Assembly (NCBI GenBank): GCA_963717195.1
Contig: CAVQVR010000006.1
Span: 1-64,000 of the forward strand
Length of the DNA: 64,000 bases
DNA from: JACDAE01 sp963717195
GTDB taxonomy: Bacteria; Chloroflexota; Ktedonobacteria; Ktedonobacterales; Ktedonobacteraceae
Direction of reading: 5' to 3'
Shown here: positions 1 through 8,760 of the stretch, piece by piece
Layout: each line of letters opens with the position of its first letter
Numbering within the stretch: the stretch's first letter is position 1
Notes under the pieces: generated by a model
The model's database searches: none
What the model saw: the letters and a program-made list of their open reading frames with translations, nothing else
Told to the model about the DNA's origin: nothing
Translations under genes and position numbers: made by a program

Positions 1-677
1 ATCAACGTACAAAGATCTGCCAGCGAAATCTCTTTGGTGCGCTGGATGATGATATTTTTTAAGCGCTCACGCTCATACAGCGCACGATTCATCTGGGTAC
101 TGATACTATTGAGCAGCGAAAGCTCATGAATACGCTCCCGATCGCGCTCAAGTAGACGTGTATTTTCCAGGAGCAAAGCAACGACATCCGCAATGACATC
201 CAGACCCTGTACCTCACCTGCCGCCCACGTTTCCACATCGTTTCCTTGCCTACCACCTTTCCCACGTAGTGCAACCATTACCCCCGTTCCACGGTGCCGA
301 TACATCAATGGCAATGCGACCTGCGTTGGATATTCCTCTGCTTCTACAATTGCATGTCGCTCACGCCAGGCACGTGCTTCTAGCCCATCATCACTTAAGT
401 TGATTGGATTAATATGCGCTACCGCCAGCAAGGATGCGGACCAGCCCGGTTCATCGTCAAAAGATCCCGCCACAAGTTGCAGCGTTTCGCTCATCCGTTG
501 ATAGAGCAAGACACAACGACACCTGAGCAATGTCGCTAATCGTCTGGGCAGACTATCTCGCAATATACGATATTCAGTAAGCGCCCCAAACTCGTTGAGC
601 AGCGCTCTCACGATATCCGCTGCCTGTATCTGCTGCATCCTTTGCATCTTTTGCCAATCTTGCTCTACATTCGGCAT
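1..677 (-). CDS. GAF-domain sensor protein, C-terminus cut by window edge
   Basis: The frame is open from an ATG at 677 to the window edge, so about 225 N-terminal residues are visible and the rest lies outside. A GGGGGA ribosome-binding site precedes the ATG. Residues about 20-190 read as a GAF-type sensor fold (a segment around CVLLYQRMSETLQLVAG, then VALPLMYRHRGTGVMVAL and a closing ADVVALLLENTRLL helix). A charged coiled-coil helix (LLERDRERIHELSLLNSIS) follows, the usual linker from GAF to a downstream output domain. The output domain, kinase or PucR-type HTH, cannot be seen. The similar GAF arrangement at 9277 makes a cytoplasmic signalling or regulatory role likely. The ligand is unknown. 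Confidence 0.7.
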   Translation of the reverse strand, partial: MPNVEQDWQKMQRMQQIQAADIVRALLNEFGALTEYRILRDSLPRRLATLLRCRCVLLYQRMSETLQLVAGSFDDEPGWSASLLAVAHINPINLSDDGLEARAWRERHAIVEAEEYPTQVALPLMYRHRGTGVMVALRGKGGRQGNDVETWAAGEVQGLDVIADVVALLLENTRLLERDRERIHELSLLNSISTQMNRALYERERLKNIIIQRTKEISLADLCTL

Positions 678-978
678 CTACAATCCCCCAAGATCAATCA
701 AAGTGCACAATACGTTCTCTATTTACTATATTAGACCGCCACACTATACCAGATAGCGTTACATTTTGCATCAAATGTTGTGCTCCATGAAAACACTGTC
801 ATTGTACCATAACTCATATATGTTTATAAAAAGAAAAATATGAATATATAATTATACAATAACACGAATATGCTCTCCTGTTTTTCATCTGCCTTGCGTA
901 GAGGTTGTAATATTACATCTATGCGCATTAAAATAAGGCAAAGATTAAAACGTTCTCTTTAGTGGATGTTGAGCTACT
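678..978. other. AT-rich divergent intergenic region
   Basis: This stretch separates two divergently transcribed genes. It is AT-rich, especially around 825-870, and presumably holds promoters for both. I see no convincing -35/-10 pair, no hairpin terminator and no small ORF. Confidence 0.5.
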
Positions 979-1659
979 ATGCAACAAGTTAACAAGACAC
1001 AACAAACAAATCAGGCCGGGAAAGAGAAGCCGCGAGCTCCTATGGCTCCCCGCTGGGCGGCTCTAATTGGACTGTTGGCCTTTGGAATCCTGTATGCGGC
1101 ACTGCCGGATCGTGTCACGATTGGTCCAAACTGGCTGCTCCTGGCACTGGAAGGGGTACTACTCCTTCCAGTACTTTTATTCGGCATCGCTAAACGCCCT
1201 TTGCGCAATGAGATTATACGCATCCTGATCTTTGCCCTGCTTGCCGTGATTACGATAGCTCTGATAGGTGGCATTATTTTATTTGTGATTACTCTGCCAA
1301 ATAAGGGTGCCAGCGAGGCAAAAGCACTGCTTCGTACAGCGGCATTGCTCTGGGTATCCAACGTGCTCGTCTTTGCACTCTGGTATTGGGAGATCGATGG
1401 TGGAGGACCGAGGAAACGGCATGAAAATGGGCATCAGGCTGCGGATTTTATGTTTCCACAACAGGTAAATGGAAACGATGGCAGTTGGGCACCTCACTTC
1501 ATCGATTATCTTTTTGTTGGCTTCACGGGGGCCACAGCGCTCAGCCCTGCCGATACCTATCCCCTGACACGACGAGCAAAGGGACTGATGATGATCGAGG
1601 CGTTGAACGCGATGGCTATCCTGGGCATTATCGTCGGACGGATCGTGAATATTTTGTGA
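979..1659 (+). CDS. Integral membrane protein, DUF1345-like
   Basis: A 226-residue protein with about five hydrophobic segments (roughly residues 26-44, 50-70, 80-106, 120-139 and 203-222) after a polar, Lys/Pro-rich N-terminus. The C-terminal part has the pattern FIDYLFVGFTGATALSPADT, followed by PLTRRAKGLMM. I recall this combination from uncharacterised DUF1345-like membrane proteins of soil bacteria, but the family name is from memory. The function is unknown. The start was chosen as the first ATG of the open frame; the upstream ribosome site is weak. The gene is followed by dispersed repeats and a convergent cytosine deaminase. Confidence 0.75.
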   Translation: MQQVNKTQQTNQAGKEKPRAPMAPRWAALIGLLAFGILYAALPDRVTIGPNWLLLALEGVLLLPVLLFGIAKRPLRNEIIRILIFALLAVITIALIGGIILFVITLPNKGASEAKALLRTAALLWVSNVLVFALWYWEIDGGGPRKRHENGHQAADFMFPQQVNGNDGSWAPHFIDYLFVGFTGATALSPADTYPLTRRAKGLMMIEALNAMAILGIIVGRIVNIL

Positions 1660-1683
1660 AACGAACATTCACAATCCGCACAA

Positions 1684-1744
1684 CCCTACGCGGACGCGAT
1701 AAATCGGGCAGGACACACCTGGGCGCGATAAATCGGGCCCCTAC
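1684..1744. repeat. Dispersed GATAAATCGGGC repeat, two half copies
   Basis: Two copies of a GCGATAAATCGGGC motif lie at 1696-1709 and 1725-1738. The first is preceded by CCCTACGCGG and the second is followed by CCCTAC. The last bases form the TAG stop codon (minus strand, 1741-1743) of the cytosine deaminase gene. Related copies occur near 18036, 19932, 26326 and 56416. Confidence 0.75.
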
Positions 1745-3027
1745 ATCCGGTAGGTCACATCTTGCTCTTCATTTTGTGAAATTCTTCTGACAACGCTTCT
1801 TGCTGGTTGGGTTGTTGCTACTTCGCGCCCATCTTTGAAGACATGGAGACGTGCAGGTACCAGGCGCAACGCTTCAAATGCTGAGGGAGCATCAAGCACC
1901 AGAAAGCTGGCGGCTTTCCCCTCTTCGATACCATAGCGATCCTCTATACGTAATACTCTGGCCGCATTATAGGTAATGAGGTCAAGCACATCCTGAATCT
2001 CCTCGTAGCCACTCATATGACATAAAAATAGAGCGAGTTGGGCTGCTGCGAGCATGTCGCCACGGCCAAGAGGAAACCAGGGATCCATGATAGAGTCATG
2101 CCCAAGCGCAACATTGACTCCCGTAGCAAGCAGCTCTTTTACGCGTGTAATCCCGCGCCGCTTTGGATACGTATCGAAACGCCCCTGTAGTACAACATTA
2201 TCAAATGGATTGGCAACCACATTGACCTGAGCACTGGCGAGCAGGCGCATCAGCTTAAAGGCATAGGCATTATCGTACGAGTGCATCGCTGTACAGTGGC
2301 TCGCGGTAACGCGTCCCTGCCAGCCCTGTTGCAGCGTATCTGCCGCCATGACTTCGGTGAAGCGCGATAGGGGATCGTCGGTTTCATCACAGTGACAGTC
2401 AATATCGCGATTGAACTCTTTTGCCAGTGCGAAGGCATAATGCACATCCTCCACTCCCATATCACGCGTCCATTCATAATGTGGGATACCACCAACGATA
2501 TCGCAGCCCAGTTCCAGTGCCTGGCGCATTAACTCGCGCCCATTGGGGAATGAAAGGATACCATCCTGCGGAAAGGCTACCAGTTGCAGATCGCAGATAT
2601 CGCGTACTTCTTCACGTACCTCCAACAATGCTCGTAAGGCTGTAAGTTTGGGATCACACACATCGACGTGGCTGCGAATGAAAAGCGTGCCCTGCGCGAC
2701 CTCCCAGCGAATTTCTTCCAGGGCGCGTCGTTTCACATCTTCATGTGTCAGGCCCGGTTTGCGCTCACTCCAGATCTGAATGCCTTCCAGCAAAGTTCCG
2801 GTGCTATTATAGCGTGGCTGCCCCACCGTCAGCACGGCATCGAGATGCACATGCGCATCGATAAAGGGTGGCACCACCAACCGGCCAGTAGTATCTATCT
2901 CACGAGTAGCGATAGCATCTGAAAGATCGGGGCTGATACGGACAAAGCGTCCGTTCTCAATGGCAATATCGATGGGTTCCCGCTGACGATGGAGTTGTGC
3001 GTGACGAAGAATCAGGTCGTAGGTCAT
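1741..3027 (-). CDS. codA: Cytosine deaminase-like amidohydrolase
   Basis: The 428 residues align well, from memory, along the whole of E. coli CodA, which deaminates cytosine to uracil with an Fe/Zn centre. Visible landmarks are the metal-binding AHVHLD motif, GTLLEGIQIWSERK, FIRSHVDV, the HCDETDD metal/active-site motif, TASHCTAMHSY, the substrate-loop LQGRFDTYPKRRG and GHDSIMDPW carrying the catalytic metal-ligand Asp (about D311). The residue after that Asp is Ser, where E. coli has Asp314. That position influences substrate preference, so the true substrate could be a related aminopyrimidine. A GGGAGG site precedes the ATG. The gene lies 107 bp downstream of a cytosine permease on the same strand, so they probably form a salvage operon. 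Its stop codon lies in a dispersed repeat. Confidence 0.9.
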   Translation of the reverse strand: MTYDLILRHAQLHRQREPIDIAIENGRFVRISPDLSDAIATREIDTTGRLVVPPFIDAHVHLDAVLTVGQPRYNSTGTLLEGIQIWSERKPGLTHEDVKRRALEEIRWEVAQGTLFIRSHVDVCDPKLTALRALLEVREEVRDICDLQLVAFPQDGILSFPNGRELMRQALELGCDIVGGIPHYEWTRDMGVEDVHYAFALAKEFNRDIDCHCDETDDPLSRFTEVMAADTLQQGWQGRVTASHCTAMHSYDNAYAFKLMRLLASAQVNVVANPFDNVVLQGRFDTYPKRRGITRVKELLATGVNVALGHDSIMDPWFPLGRGDMLAAAQLALFLCHMSGYEEIQDVLDLITYNAARVLRIEDRYGIEEGKAASFLVLDAPSAFEALRLVPARLHVFKDGREVATTQPARSVVRRISQNEEQDVTYRM

Positions 3028-3053
3028 GCGATATTCCTCCCACTAAAAAGAGA

Positions 3054-3081
3054 CAGGTAGTTGCATATAGATTACCACCTG
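3054..3081 (-). terminator. Weak hairpin between permease and deaminase genes
   Basis: Eight-base arms (3054-3061 and 3074-3081, one non-Watson-Crick position) enclose a 12-nt loop. On the minus strand they are followed by a T-rich TCTCTTTTT. This could be a partial terminator or attenuator that lowers deaminase expression relative to the permease. The stem is short. Confidence 0.3.
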
Positions 3082-3134
3082 CCCCTTTTGATTACTACGA
3101 CCAGGCATTACCTGATCAATACCTCACACTGGTA

Positions 3135-4556
3135 CTAGCGCCCACTGGACTTCAATTCAATGCGTCGCAAGATGAGGTAGGAGATCGCCGCCAAGACAAT
3201 GCCCAGTTCGAAGCCAATATCGATCCCATAGCCAGGATTGATCAGATTTGCAATAGGGCCAACCGCTGGAATCGGCGGATTGCTTCCAATTACAATTACC
3301 TGGGCGGCACCAAGAAAGGCTCCGAATAGACCAATAAGCATCGATACACTCGCCGCCCAGCCTATCGGCAACTTGCTTGCGTCATTCCAATCGGCGAGGT
3401 TGTAGCGACCATGACGGAAAACGAAATGCTCCAGGATGAGAATAATCGACCAGGGTCCCAACCAGTACGCGACTAGCAGCAGAAAACTACTCAGCGTCGA
3501 GTCAAAGTGTCCAAGCAGCAACATGGCAAGAATGACATAGATCACCGCGCCTACTAATGTCCAGACGGCGCGAGGCACACGTTGGAATGCTTTGCCGAGT
3601 ACTTGCATGGAGAGGCCGAGACTGTAATCGTTTGGAATGTTGTTCGCTATGATACTCAAAGCGAGCAGCAACAACAAAAATGTACCAAAGCCACCCAGAG
3701 GGTGCACGACCGCACTTAATAGATCACCGCCGCTCTTCCCGTTATAAGCTTTAACTGTTGTCAGAGCCAGACCGAATATTTCCAGCAGGATACAAGGGAT
3801 CACGACACCCAGGAAGGTGAGCCAGAAGACACGGCTGGCAGGTGTATTCTCAGGCTGATTTACATTGTAATCGGCGGCATACGAGCTCCAGCCAGTCGCA
3901 AAGCCGTAGACAGCCCCACCAAAGGAGATAAACGAGGCGAAGGATGCAAGGCCAAAGGCAGGTGTTGGCACCGCAGTAAAATGAGGTCCCGCGACAAAGA
4001 GCAGGATCACAAAAATGATCGCCATCGGTATCCATGCATAGCGTTCATAGCGGTGCACATACTTATAGCCGAAGAGGCTCACAAACGTGGTCAGGAGAGC
4101 AATTATCAGAATACCAACCCAGGCAGGAATGGTCTGATTACTCAAATTTGCCACGATCTGGCCGCCAACGATTACATTGACGGTAGACCAACCAATACAC
4201 GCCAGGACATTAAAGATCGCCATAATGACAGCACCCACCCACCCGAAGGAGAAGCGAGAAATCGTCATCTGGCGCAATCCGAGTTTGGGACCCAGTGTAG
4301 AGAAGAAAGCAACGGGGAGAACTCCAATGATGTTAAACAAAATGATAACGGCTACACTGTCCCAAAATCCGAGGCCGAAGACGGGAATGGCCAGCGCCCC
4401 AAGCGCGACCGTCGAAATAACCAGATTTGCGGAGAGCCACATCGTGAAATTATCGAAGATGCGGACATGCGAACGTGTCTCGGGCGAGACGCGCTCAATA
4501 CCATGTGTCTCGATACCTTTTTCAAGTTCAGGAATAACAGCAGTATCTGAGGCCAT
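3135..4556 (-). CDS. codB: NCS1-family cytosine/purine permease
   Basis: A 473-residue membrane protein with about 12 hydrophobic segments, matching the nucleobase-cation-symport-1 family. Recognisable features are the N-terminal polar stretch ending in the FDNFTMWLSANLVISTVALG helix, LGPKLGLRQMTISRFSFGWVG, and NVLACIGWSTVNVIVGGQI. It probably imports cytosine or a related nucleobase for the deaminase encoded downstream. The frame is open to 4631, but the start at 4556 is preferred: AAAGGAGG sits about 10 nt upstream and the protein then begins MASDTAV. The symbol reflects the pairing with a CodA homologue; substrate specificity is inferred from context. Confidence 0.85.
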   Translation of the reverse strand: MASDTAVIPELEKGIETHGIERVSPETRSHVRIFDNFTMWLSANLVISTVALGALAIPVFGLGFWDSVAVIILFNIIGVLPVAFFSTLGPKLGLRQMTISRFSFGWVGAVIMAIFNVLACIGWSTVNVIVGGQIVANLSNQTIPAWVGILIIALLTTFVSLFGYKYVHRYERYAWIPMAIIFVILLFVAGPHFTAVPTPAFGLASFASFISFGGAVYGFATGWSSYAADYNVNQPENTPASRVFWLTFLGVVIPCILLEIFGLALTTVKAYNGKSGGDLLSAVVHPLGGFGTFLLLLLALSIIANNIPNDYSLGLSMQVLGKAFQRVPRAVWTLVGAVIYVILAMLLLGHFDSTLSSFLLLVAYWLGPWSIILILEHFVFRHGRYNLADWNDASKLPIGWAASVSMLIGLFGAFLGAAQVIVIGSNPPIPAVGPIANLINPGYGIDIGFELGIVLAAISYLILRRIELKSSGR

Positions 4557-4582
4557 GCGCGGAAACCTCCTTTGAGGATACC

Positions 4583-4622
4583 AAAAAAGGCGCTGTATAA
4601 CTAGAAACATACAGCGCTGTAT
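4583..4622 (-). promoter_or_regulatory. Leader hairpin / palindromic operator of the permease-deaminase operon
   Basis: On the minus strand, perfect 9-bp arms (4609-4617 and 4590-4598, GCGCTGTAT / ATACAGCGC) with a 10-nt loop are followed after two C residues by six T residues (4583-4588). That is the shape of an intrinsic terminator, placed just before the ribosome site. One arm is also part of a perfect 14-bp DNA palindrome, ATACAGCGCTGTAT (4609-4622). The site could therefore be an attenuator, a protein operator, or both. Confidence 0.6.
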
Positions 4623-4643
4623 ACGGAACAACCGGACACATTA

Positions 4644-4652
4644 ATTGTACCA
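4644..4652 (-). promoter_or_regulatory. Extended -10 promoter element for the permease operon
   Basis: TGGTACAAT on the minus strand fits an extended -10 (TGN-TACAAT), with no clear -35. Transcription would start near 4637, about 80 nt before the permease start codon, placing the 4590-4617 hairpin in the leader. Confidence 0.4.
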
Positions 4653-5240
4653 CAAAATAACCACTTCCGCATTATCTATTTGATAGGCCACTTATATTTT
4701 AATATAAGGATAAACACATCCATATGTGCATGATAAAGGGTCAAAATGACATAAAAAAACCATGTTCAAGAAACAGAAGCTACCACCTATCAAAACGTCT
4801 GGGATGTTGACAATTAGTGGTAAACCTAGTATATTTCTTGTACATGGTGTTCACCAAAACCCATGTTTCTCAAGGATGGAGAAGGCAAACTCAATTTTTT
4901 CTTCCTGCTCTCCAGCAGATCTCCGAAGAAGAAAGGAAAAAGCGGTCATGGATGACAGGATTGATGTAGACCAGCATGGCGTCAGTAGATGAATACTGCT
5001 CAAGATTGCAGACGTTGGTGCACACACGCCGGGAAAATCCCTCCCCGCTATTTCCACAATCTTGCTAGAGGTATATCTCACATAGTCACAATACCTCTTC
5101 AAGGGTCGAGAACTTTTTCGACCCTCCAATTTCTATGGCGACAAACAGGGCCCTAGAGCACATCCAACCCCTATCGTACTACCTGCAGCCATATATTTAC
5201 TTTCACCGATACTACAGATTAACAAGAAAGAGAGAAAACT
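4653..5240. other. Intergenic region, divergent genes
   Basis: No convincing gene: the short ORFs on both strands lack ribosome sites and family features. The only structure I see is a hairpin with perfect 8-bp arms (5102-5109 and 5118-5125, AGGGTCGA / TCGACCCT) lacking a T tract. The GH3 gene starts at 5241. Confidence 0.45.
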
Positions 5241-7328
5241 ATGCAACGAAGTTTACTCCATAAGTGGCTTCCCCTTATGCTAATAGGCATTGTAGCCCTA
5301 TTCGGACTTATAGCACCGATCGCGGCCAACGCCAGTTCGCAGGCCCAGACTCCAGATGCACGAGCACGCGCTATCGTCGCTCAAATGACTCTGGATCAGA
5401 AGATACTGGAACTGCACGGGGTCGGAGGTGCTTCTCCCAACCTGCGCATCGTCCCGGCTATACCTAGCCTGGGCATTCCAGCATTTGTGATCACCAATGG
5501 CTCGGCTGGAGTCTCCTATGGTACTGTCAGTCCACGTGCACCCGCAACAGCCCTGCCAGCTCCACTCGGGCTAGCCGCCAGTTGGGATACAAATCTGGCC
5601 AATGCCTATGGCTCTGTCATCGGCAATGAGGCAAAAATCCTCGGCAACGATATGGTAGAAGGCCCGGATATGAATCTGGCACGTATACCACAAGGTGGCC
5701 GTACCTTCGAGAACCTGGGCGAAGATCCATTGCTGGCTGGTGATATCGCTGCGAATGAAATTCAGGGCATTCAGAGCCAGGGCGAAATTGCTGAGGCCAA
5801 ACACTTTGTGGGCAACGAGCAGGAGCTCAACCGTCAGACGAGCAATAGTGTTATTGATCAACGCACGCTGCGTGAACTCTACCTGGTCCCTTTCGAGATG
5901 TCCGTCAAACAGGGAGGCGTCGATGCGGTCATGTGTTCCTATCCCGAGGTCAACGGGCAATGGGCCTGCGACAATTCGACCCTTATGAACCAGATTTTGA
6001 AGGGAGATTGGAACTTCCAGGGTTTTGTCTCCTCTGACTTCGGTGCTGCACACAACACAATAAACGCAGCATTAGGCGGCCTGGATCTGGAAATGGCATC
6101 AGGAACGTATTTTGGTAGCGCTCTTAAGGCAGATGTCCTGAATGGCAAGGTCCCGATGTCGGTCATCGATGATAAACTCATTCGCCGCTTCCGTGTCACC
6201 ATGCAACAAGGACTGTGGGACACCCCCCCGGTCGCGCATTCGGCTATCCCAACTGCTGTGGGAACTACAGACGGCGCTACCGCACGCACAATCGGTGAAG
6301 CCAGCTCGGTCCTACTCAAAAATAGCTCCAATCTGCTGCCACTAAGTGCAAGCACAGTACACTCAATCGCCCTGATTGGACAAAGCGCCTGGGCTGGCGT
6401 GGCCAAAACAGGCGGTGGCGGCACTGCGGGTGTCCATCCAATCTATAGCGTCACTCCTCTGGCTGGCCTGCAAAAACAGGATCCCAGCGCTACGATCACC
6501 TATAACGATGGAAGTGATCTCACCTCCGCCGCCGCTGCTGCGAAAGCTGCAGATGTCGCGATTGTGATGGTCGGCGACGCCCGCAAAGAAGGCACTGACT
6601 TCCCTATCTCATTGAGCGGTAATCAGGATGCAATGGTCTCCGCAGTGGCTGCTGCGAACAAGAACACTATCGTCGTCGTGAAGAGTGGCTCCGTCATTCT
6701 CATGCCCTGGGTGAATCAGGTCTCGTCTATCCTGGAAGCCTGGTATCCCGGTGAAGAGGATGGTAACGTCGTAGCATCGATCCTCTTTGGTCTCACCAAC
6801 CCCTCTGGTAAGCTTCCCATTACCTTCCCTAAGTCAGTATCCGATCTGCCAGCCAACACGCCTGCCCAATATCCAGGCGTCAACCTCCAGGTTAACTACT
6901 CTGAGGGACTCGATATGGGCTATCGCTCCTACGATGCGCGTAACATCACGCCTCTCTTCCCGTTTGGCTATGGTCTCTCGTATACCACATTCAAGTACAG
7001 CAATATGAAGATCACAGCCGGCTCGGGGAATACGGCCACGGTCACATTCGACATCACCAACACAGGTAGTCGTTCAGGCTCGGAGGTTGCTGAGCTTTAT
7101 GTGAGTATGCCAGCAGCCGCTGGCGAACCACCCAGGCAACTCAAGGGCTTCCAGAAATTAGCTCTCTCACCAGGAGCAACTGGTCATGCCTCTATTACGC
7201 TGAACGCCCGCACTTTTCAGCACTGGGATACCAGCACGAATGCCTGGGCCATCACTCCTGGTGCCTATCAAATTCAGGTCGGGTCATCTTCGCGCACTAT
7301 GCTGCTCTCGGGCTCACTTACTGAATAG
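5241..7328 (+). CDS. Secreted GH3 beta-glucosidase-family glycoside hydrolase
   Basis: A 695-residue exported enzyme. Residues 1-33 form a Sec signal peptide (LLHKWLPLMLIGIVALFGL, then AAN-A). The GH3 N-terminal barrel spans about 45-325, with the substrate-loop KHFVGNEQELNR and the catalytic nucleophile in VSSDFGAAHNT (Asp266). The GH3 C-terminal sandwich covers about 350-575 and a fibronectin-III-like cap about 610-690. This is the usual three-domain layout of beta-glucosidase/beta-xylosidase enzymes, which release terminal sugars from oligosaccharides with retention; the exact sugar cannot be read. An AAGAAAGAGAG site precedes the start. The next gene encodes a secreted DUF1080 protein, also linked to sugar hydrolysis. 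Confidence 0.92.
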   Translation: MQRSLLHKWLPLMLIGIVALFGLIAPIAANASSQAQTPDARARAIVAQMTLDQKILELHGVGGASPNLRIVPAIPSLGIPAFVITNGSAGVSYGTVSPRAPATALPAPLGLAASWDTNLANAYGSVIGNEAKILGNDMVEGPDMNLARIPQGGRTFENLGEDPLLAGDIAANEIQGIQSQGEIAEAKHFVGNEQELNRQTSNSVIDQRTLRELYLVPFEMSVKQGGVDAVMCSYPEVNGQWACDNSTLMNQILKGDWNFQGFVSSDFGAAHNTINAALGGLDLEMASGTYFGSALKADVLNGKVPMSVIDDKLIRRFRVTMQQGLWDTPPVAHSAIPTAVGTTDGATARTIGEASSVLLKNSSNLLPLSASTVHSIALIGQSAWAGVAKTGGGGTAGVHPIYSVTPLAGLQKQDPSATITYNDGSDLTSAAAAAKAADVAIVMVGDARKEGTDFPISLSGNQDAMVSAVAAANKNTIVVVKSGSVILMPWVNQVSSILEAWYPGEEDGNVVASILFGLTNPSGKLPITFPKSVSDLPANTPAQYPGVNLQVNYSEGLDMGYRSYDARNITPLFPFGYGLSYTTFKYSNMKITAGSGNTATVTFDITNTGSRSGSEVAELYVSMPAAAGEPPRQLKGFQKLALSPGATGHASITLNARTFQHWDTSTNAWAITPGAYQIQVGSSSRTMLLSGSLTE

Positions 7329-7603
7329 GAGAAGTTTCAGAAACGGCTGAAAACAGACATACCTGTTCATTTCAGCGTGCAATGGGTTGAATCTTTCTGA
7401 TTGTTAGGGCAATACGCGACTCAAAAAAGAGCGAACTGCCCATATATCAGTAAAGACTCAGCCCATTTCTCTTCTGCCTACCCTCTGCAAAAAAATTGAG
7501 GCGCATCCTACTTTTAACCGCAGGGCTTGTGAATGATCCGCCCTCCTCGCGCCTGCGGCGCTCGCAAACATTTTTTATGGTGTGTTTTTAACCGTCAACT
7601 ATA
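7329..7603. other. Intergenic region downstream of the GH3 gene
   Basis: Contains an imperfect hairpin just after the stop (GCTGAAA near 7348 pairing with TTTCAGC near 7370) without a clear T tract, and one copy of a dispersed repeat at 7521-7553. No gene is visible. Confidence 0.4.
7521..7553. repeat. Dispersed repeat, copy 1
   Basis: A 33-bp sequence beginning CAGGGCTTGTGAAT is repeated with a few substitutions at 8844-8876. Both copies flank the DUF1080 gene. No ORF is shared, so it is treated as a small non-coding repeat. Confidence 0.6.
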
Positions 7604-7632
7604 TTGACAATATACTCGGCGTATGGTACTAT
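7604..7632 (+). promoter_or_regulatory. Sigma-70-like promoter for the DUF1080 gene
   Basis: Consensus TTGACA (7604-7609), a 17-bp spacer and TACTAT (7627-7632). The start codon is at 7905, which implies a leader of about 265 nt. Confidence 0.6.
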
Positions 7633-7667
7633 TATTAAGTATCTACTAGTTTGTTAGTCTGTGCACC

Positions 7668-7736
7668 GCATGATGGCTCTCGTGGTGAATAGCAATCACG
7701 ATTCACGCCTTTCCAGCGAGGAGCCAAAACTCATGC
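7668..7736 (+). ncRNA. Candidate structured 5' leader element
   Basis: Nested complementary segments lie between promoter and gene: GCATGA 7668-7673 with TCATGC 7731-7736, GGCTC 7675-7679 with GAGCC 7721-7725, CG 7681-7682 with CG 7717-7718, and GTGAAT 7685-7690 with ATTCAC 7701-7706. They would fold one long interrupted helix. I do not recognise a known riboswitch class. Confidence 0.4.
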
Positions 7737-7904
7737 CTTGCACATGCCTAATGGTTACCCCTTTAAGAAACAAAGAGAGTTCTTCTTCGTATTGTGTTCT
7801 TTAATTGGGGCAATTGGGGCGGAAACTGCCAGACGGATCTGGCTGTTCTCGCTCTCCCAGGTGGATGTGTTCCCACCACTCAAGGAAGAAAGGTACGCAA
7901 CACT

Positions 7905-8663
7905 ATGCACAAAAAGAAACTCGTAAGTATCTCATTGGCCTTTCTGGCAGCTCTTTCCCTGTTCTTCTCTTTCTGGGCCATGAACTGGCAAGAAGCACAG
8001 CAAGCTCACGCAGCAAGTAATGGACAGAGCACCACGCAAGCCAGCACGAATCCCTACGGTGACCCTAACCTCGTCTCCATGTTCGATGGCAAAACCCTCA
8101 CAGGTTGGACCGCCGCCAAGGCAGGGGAATGGGTTGTCAAGAATGGCACCATCCATGGCACAGGTATCGCCAGAGGATGGATCTACTACAGTAAGCAACA
8201 GGTCGGGAGCTTCCGCTGGATCTTTAACGTCAGACAGGTCGTAGGCAACCACTACCCCACTGTTCTCATCTGGGGTACTACTGCGCCGATTCGGGATGCT
8301 CTCAGCGCCTTACAGTTCGGAGTACCCAATGGCAATCATTGGGATTACCGACCGGGGCACAACAACATTGCTAACAACCTGTTCAAGACGATAGCGCACA
8401 CACGCATCAACGTCAACAACTGGGCCCAATGCGAGATCGTGGCCACTCAGTCGACTGGAGTGGCTAATATGGCTTGTTGCCCCCTCACTGGCACTGCAAC
8501 TACCTGCAAAGCGGTAGAGGTCCTTACTTTCAAGGATAAAACCGCTGGTCGGGTGGGTCCGCTCGCCATTCAGGTTCATAACGCTGGCATTCAGGACGAG
8601 TACAAGAGCCTCTATGTCGAATCCCCTGTGGTGGTGAAGCCCGGTCAATTCATCACAACCTGA
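7905..8663 (+). CDS. Secreted DUF1080 / 3-keto-disaccharide hydrolase-like protein
   Basis: A 252-residue protein with a signal peptide (MHKKKLVSISLAFLAALSLF to an AHA-A cleavage region near residue 37) and one concanavalin-like DUF1080 domain, recognised by SMFDGKTLTGWTA and the following GEWVVKNGTIHGTG pattern. The family includes 3-keto-disaccharide hydrolases and carbohydrate-binding modules, so a role beside the GH3 enzyme in outer-surface sugar breakdown is likely. The frame is open upstream to 7794, but ATG 7905 is chosen because it follows AGGAAGAAAGG and begins the signal peptide. Four cysteines are present, CC and C...C near residues 190-206. Confidence 0.8.
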   Translation: MHKKKLVSISLAFLAALSLFFSFWAMNWQEAQQAHAASNGQSTTQASTNPYGDPNLVSMFDGKTLTGWTAAKAGEWVVKNGTIHGTGIARGWIYYSKQQVGSFRWIFNVRQVVGNHYPTVLIWGTTAPIRDALSALQFGVPNGNHWDYRPGHNNIANNLFKTIAHTRINVNNWAQCEIVATQSTGVANMACCPLTGTATTCKAVEVLTFKDKTAGRVGPLAIQVHNAGIQDEYKSLYVESPVVVKPGQFITT

Positions 8664-8725
8664 TAATAAGCCAGGTACACAACCCACTTGGGAAAGTGAC
8701 GAGACGGACGATGTGACGTTCGTTG

Positions 8726-8760
8726 GCCCGGATCCACTAGTTAATTCGGTGGATCCGGGC
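8726..8760. repeat. 12-bp perfect inverted repeat
   Basis: Arms GCCCGGATCCAC (8726-8737) and GTGGATCCGGGC (8749-8760) with an 11-nt loop. It lies 63 bp after the DUF1080 stop and could stop transcription, but there is no T tract. Confidence 0.6.

Noticed and set aside
3981..4575. Plus-strand ORFs opposite the permease gene
   Set aside because: Polar antisense frames without family features; the minus strand encodes a clear NCS1 permease.
4557..4700. Known purine or PyrR-type leader element before the permease gene
   Set aside because: The conserved sequences I know for these elements are not present; only a simple hairpin and palindrome are seen.
4762..5129. Short ORFs on both strands in the codB-GH3 intergenic region
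   Set aside because: No ribosome site, no recognisable domain, and the two strands overlap each other.
8726..8760. Intrinsic terminator after the DUF1080 gene
   Set aside because: The hairpin is perfect but no T tract follows on either strand, so it is listed only as an inverted repeat.
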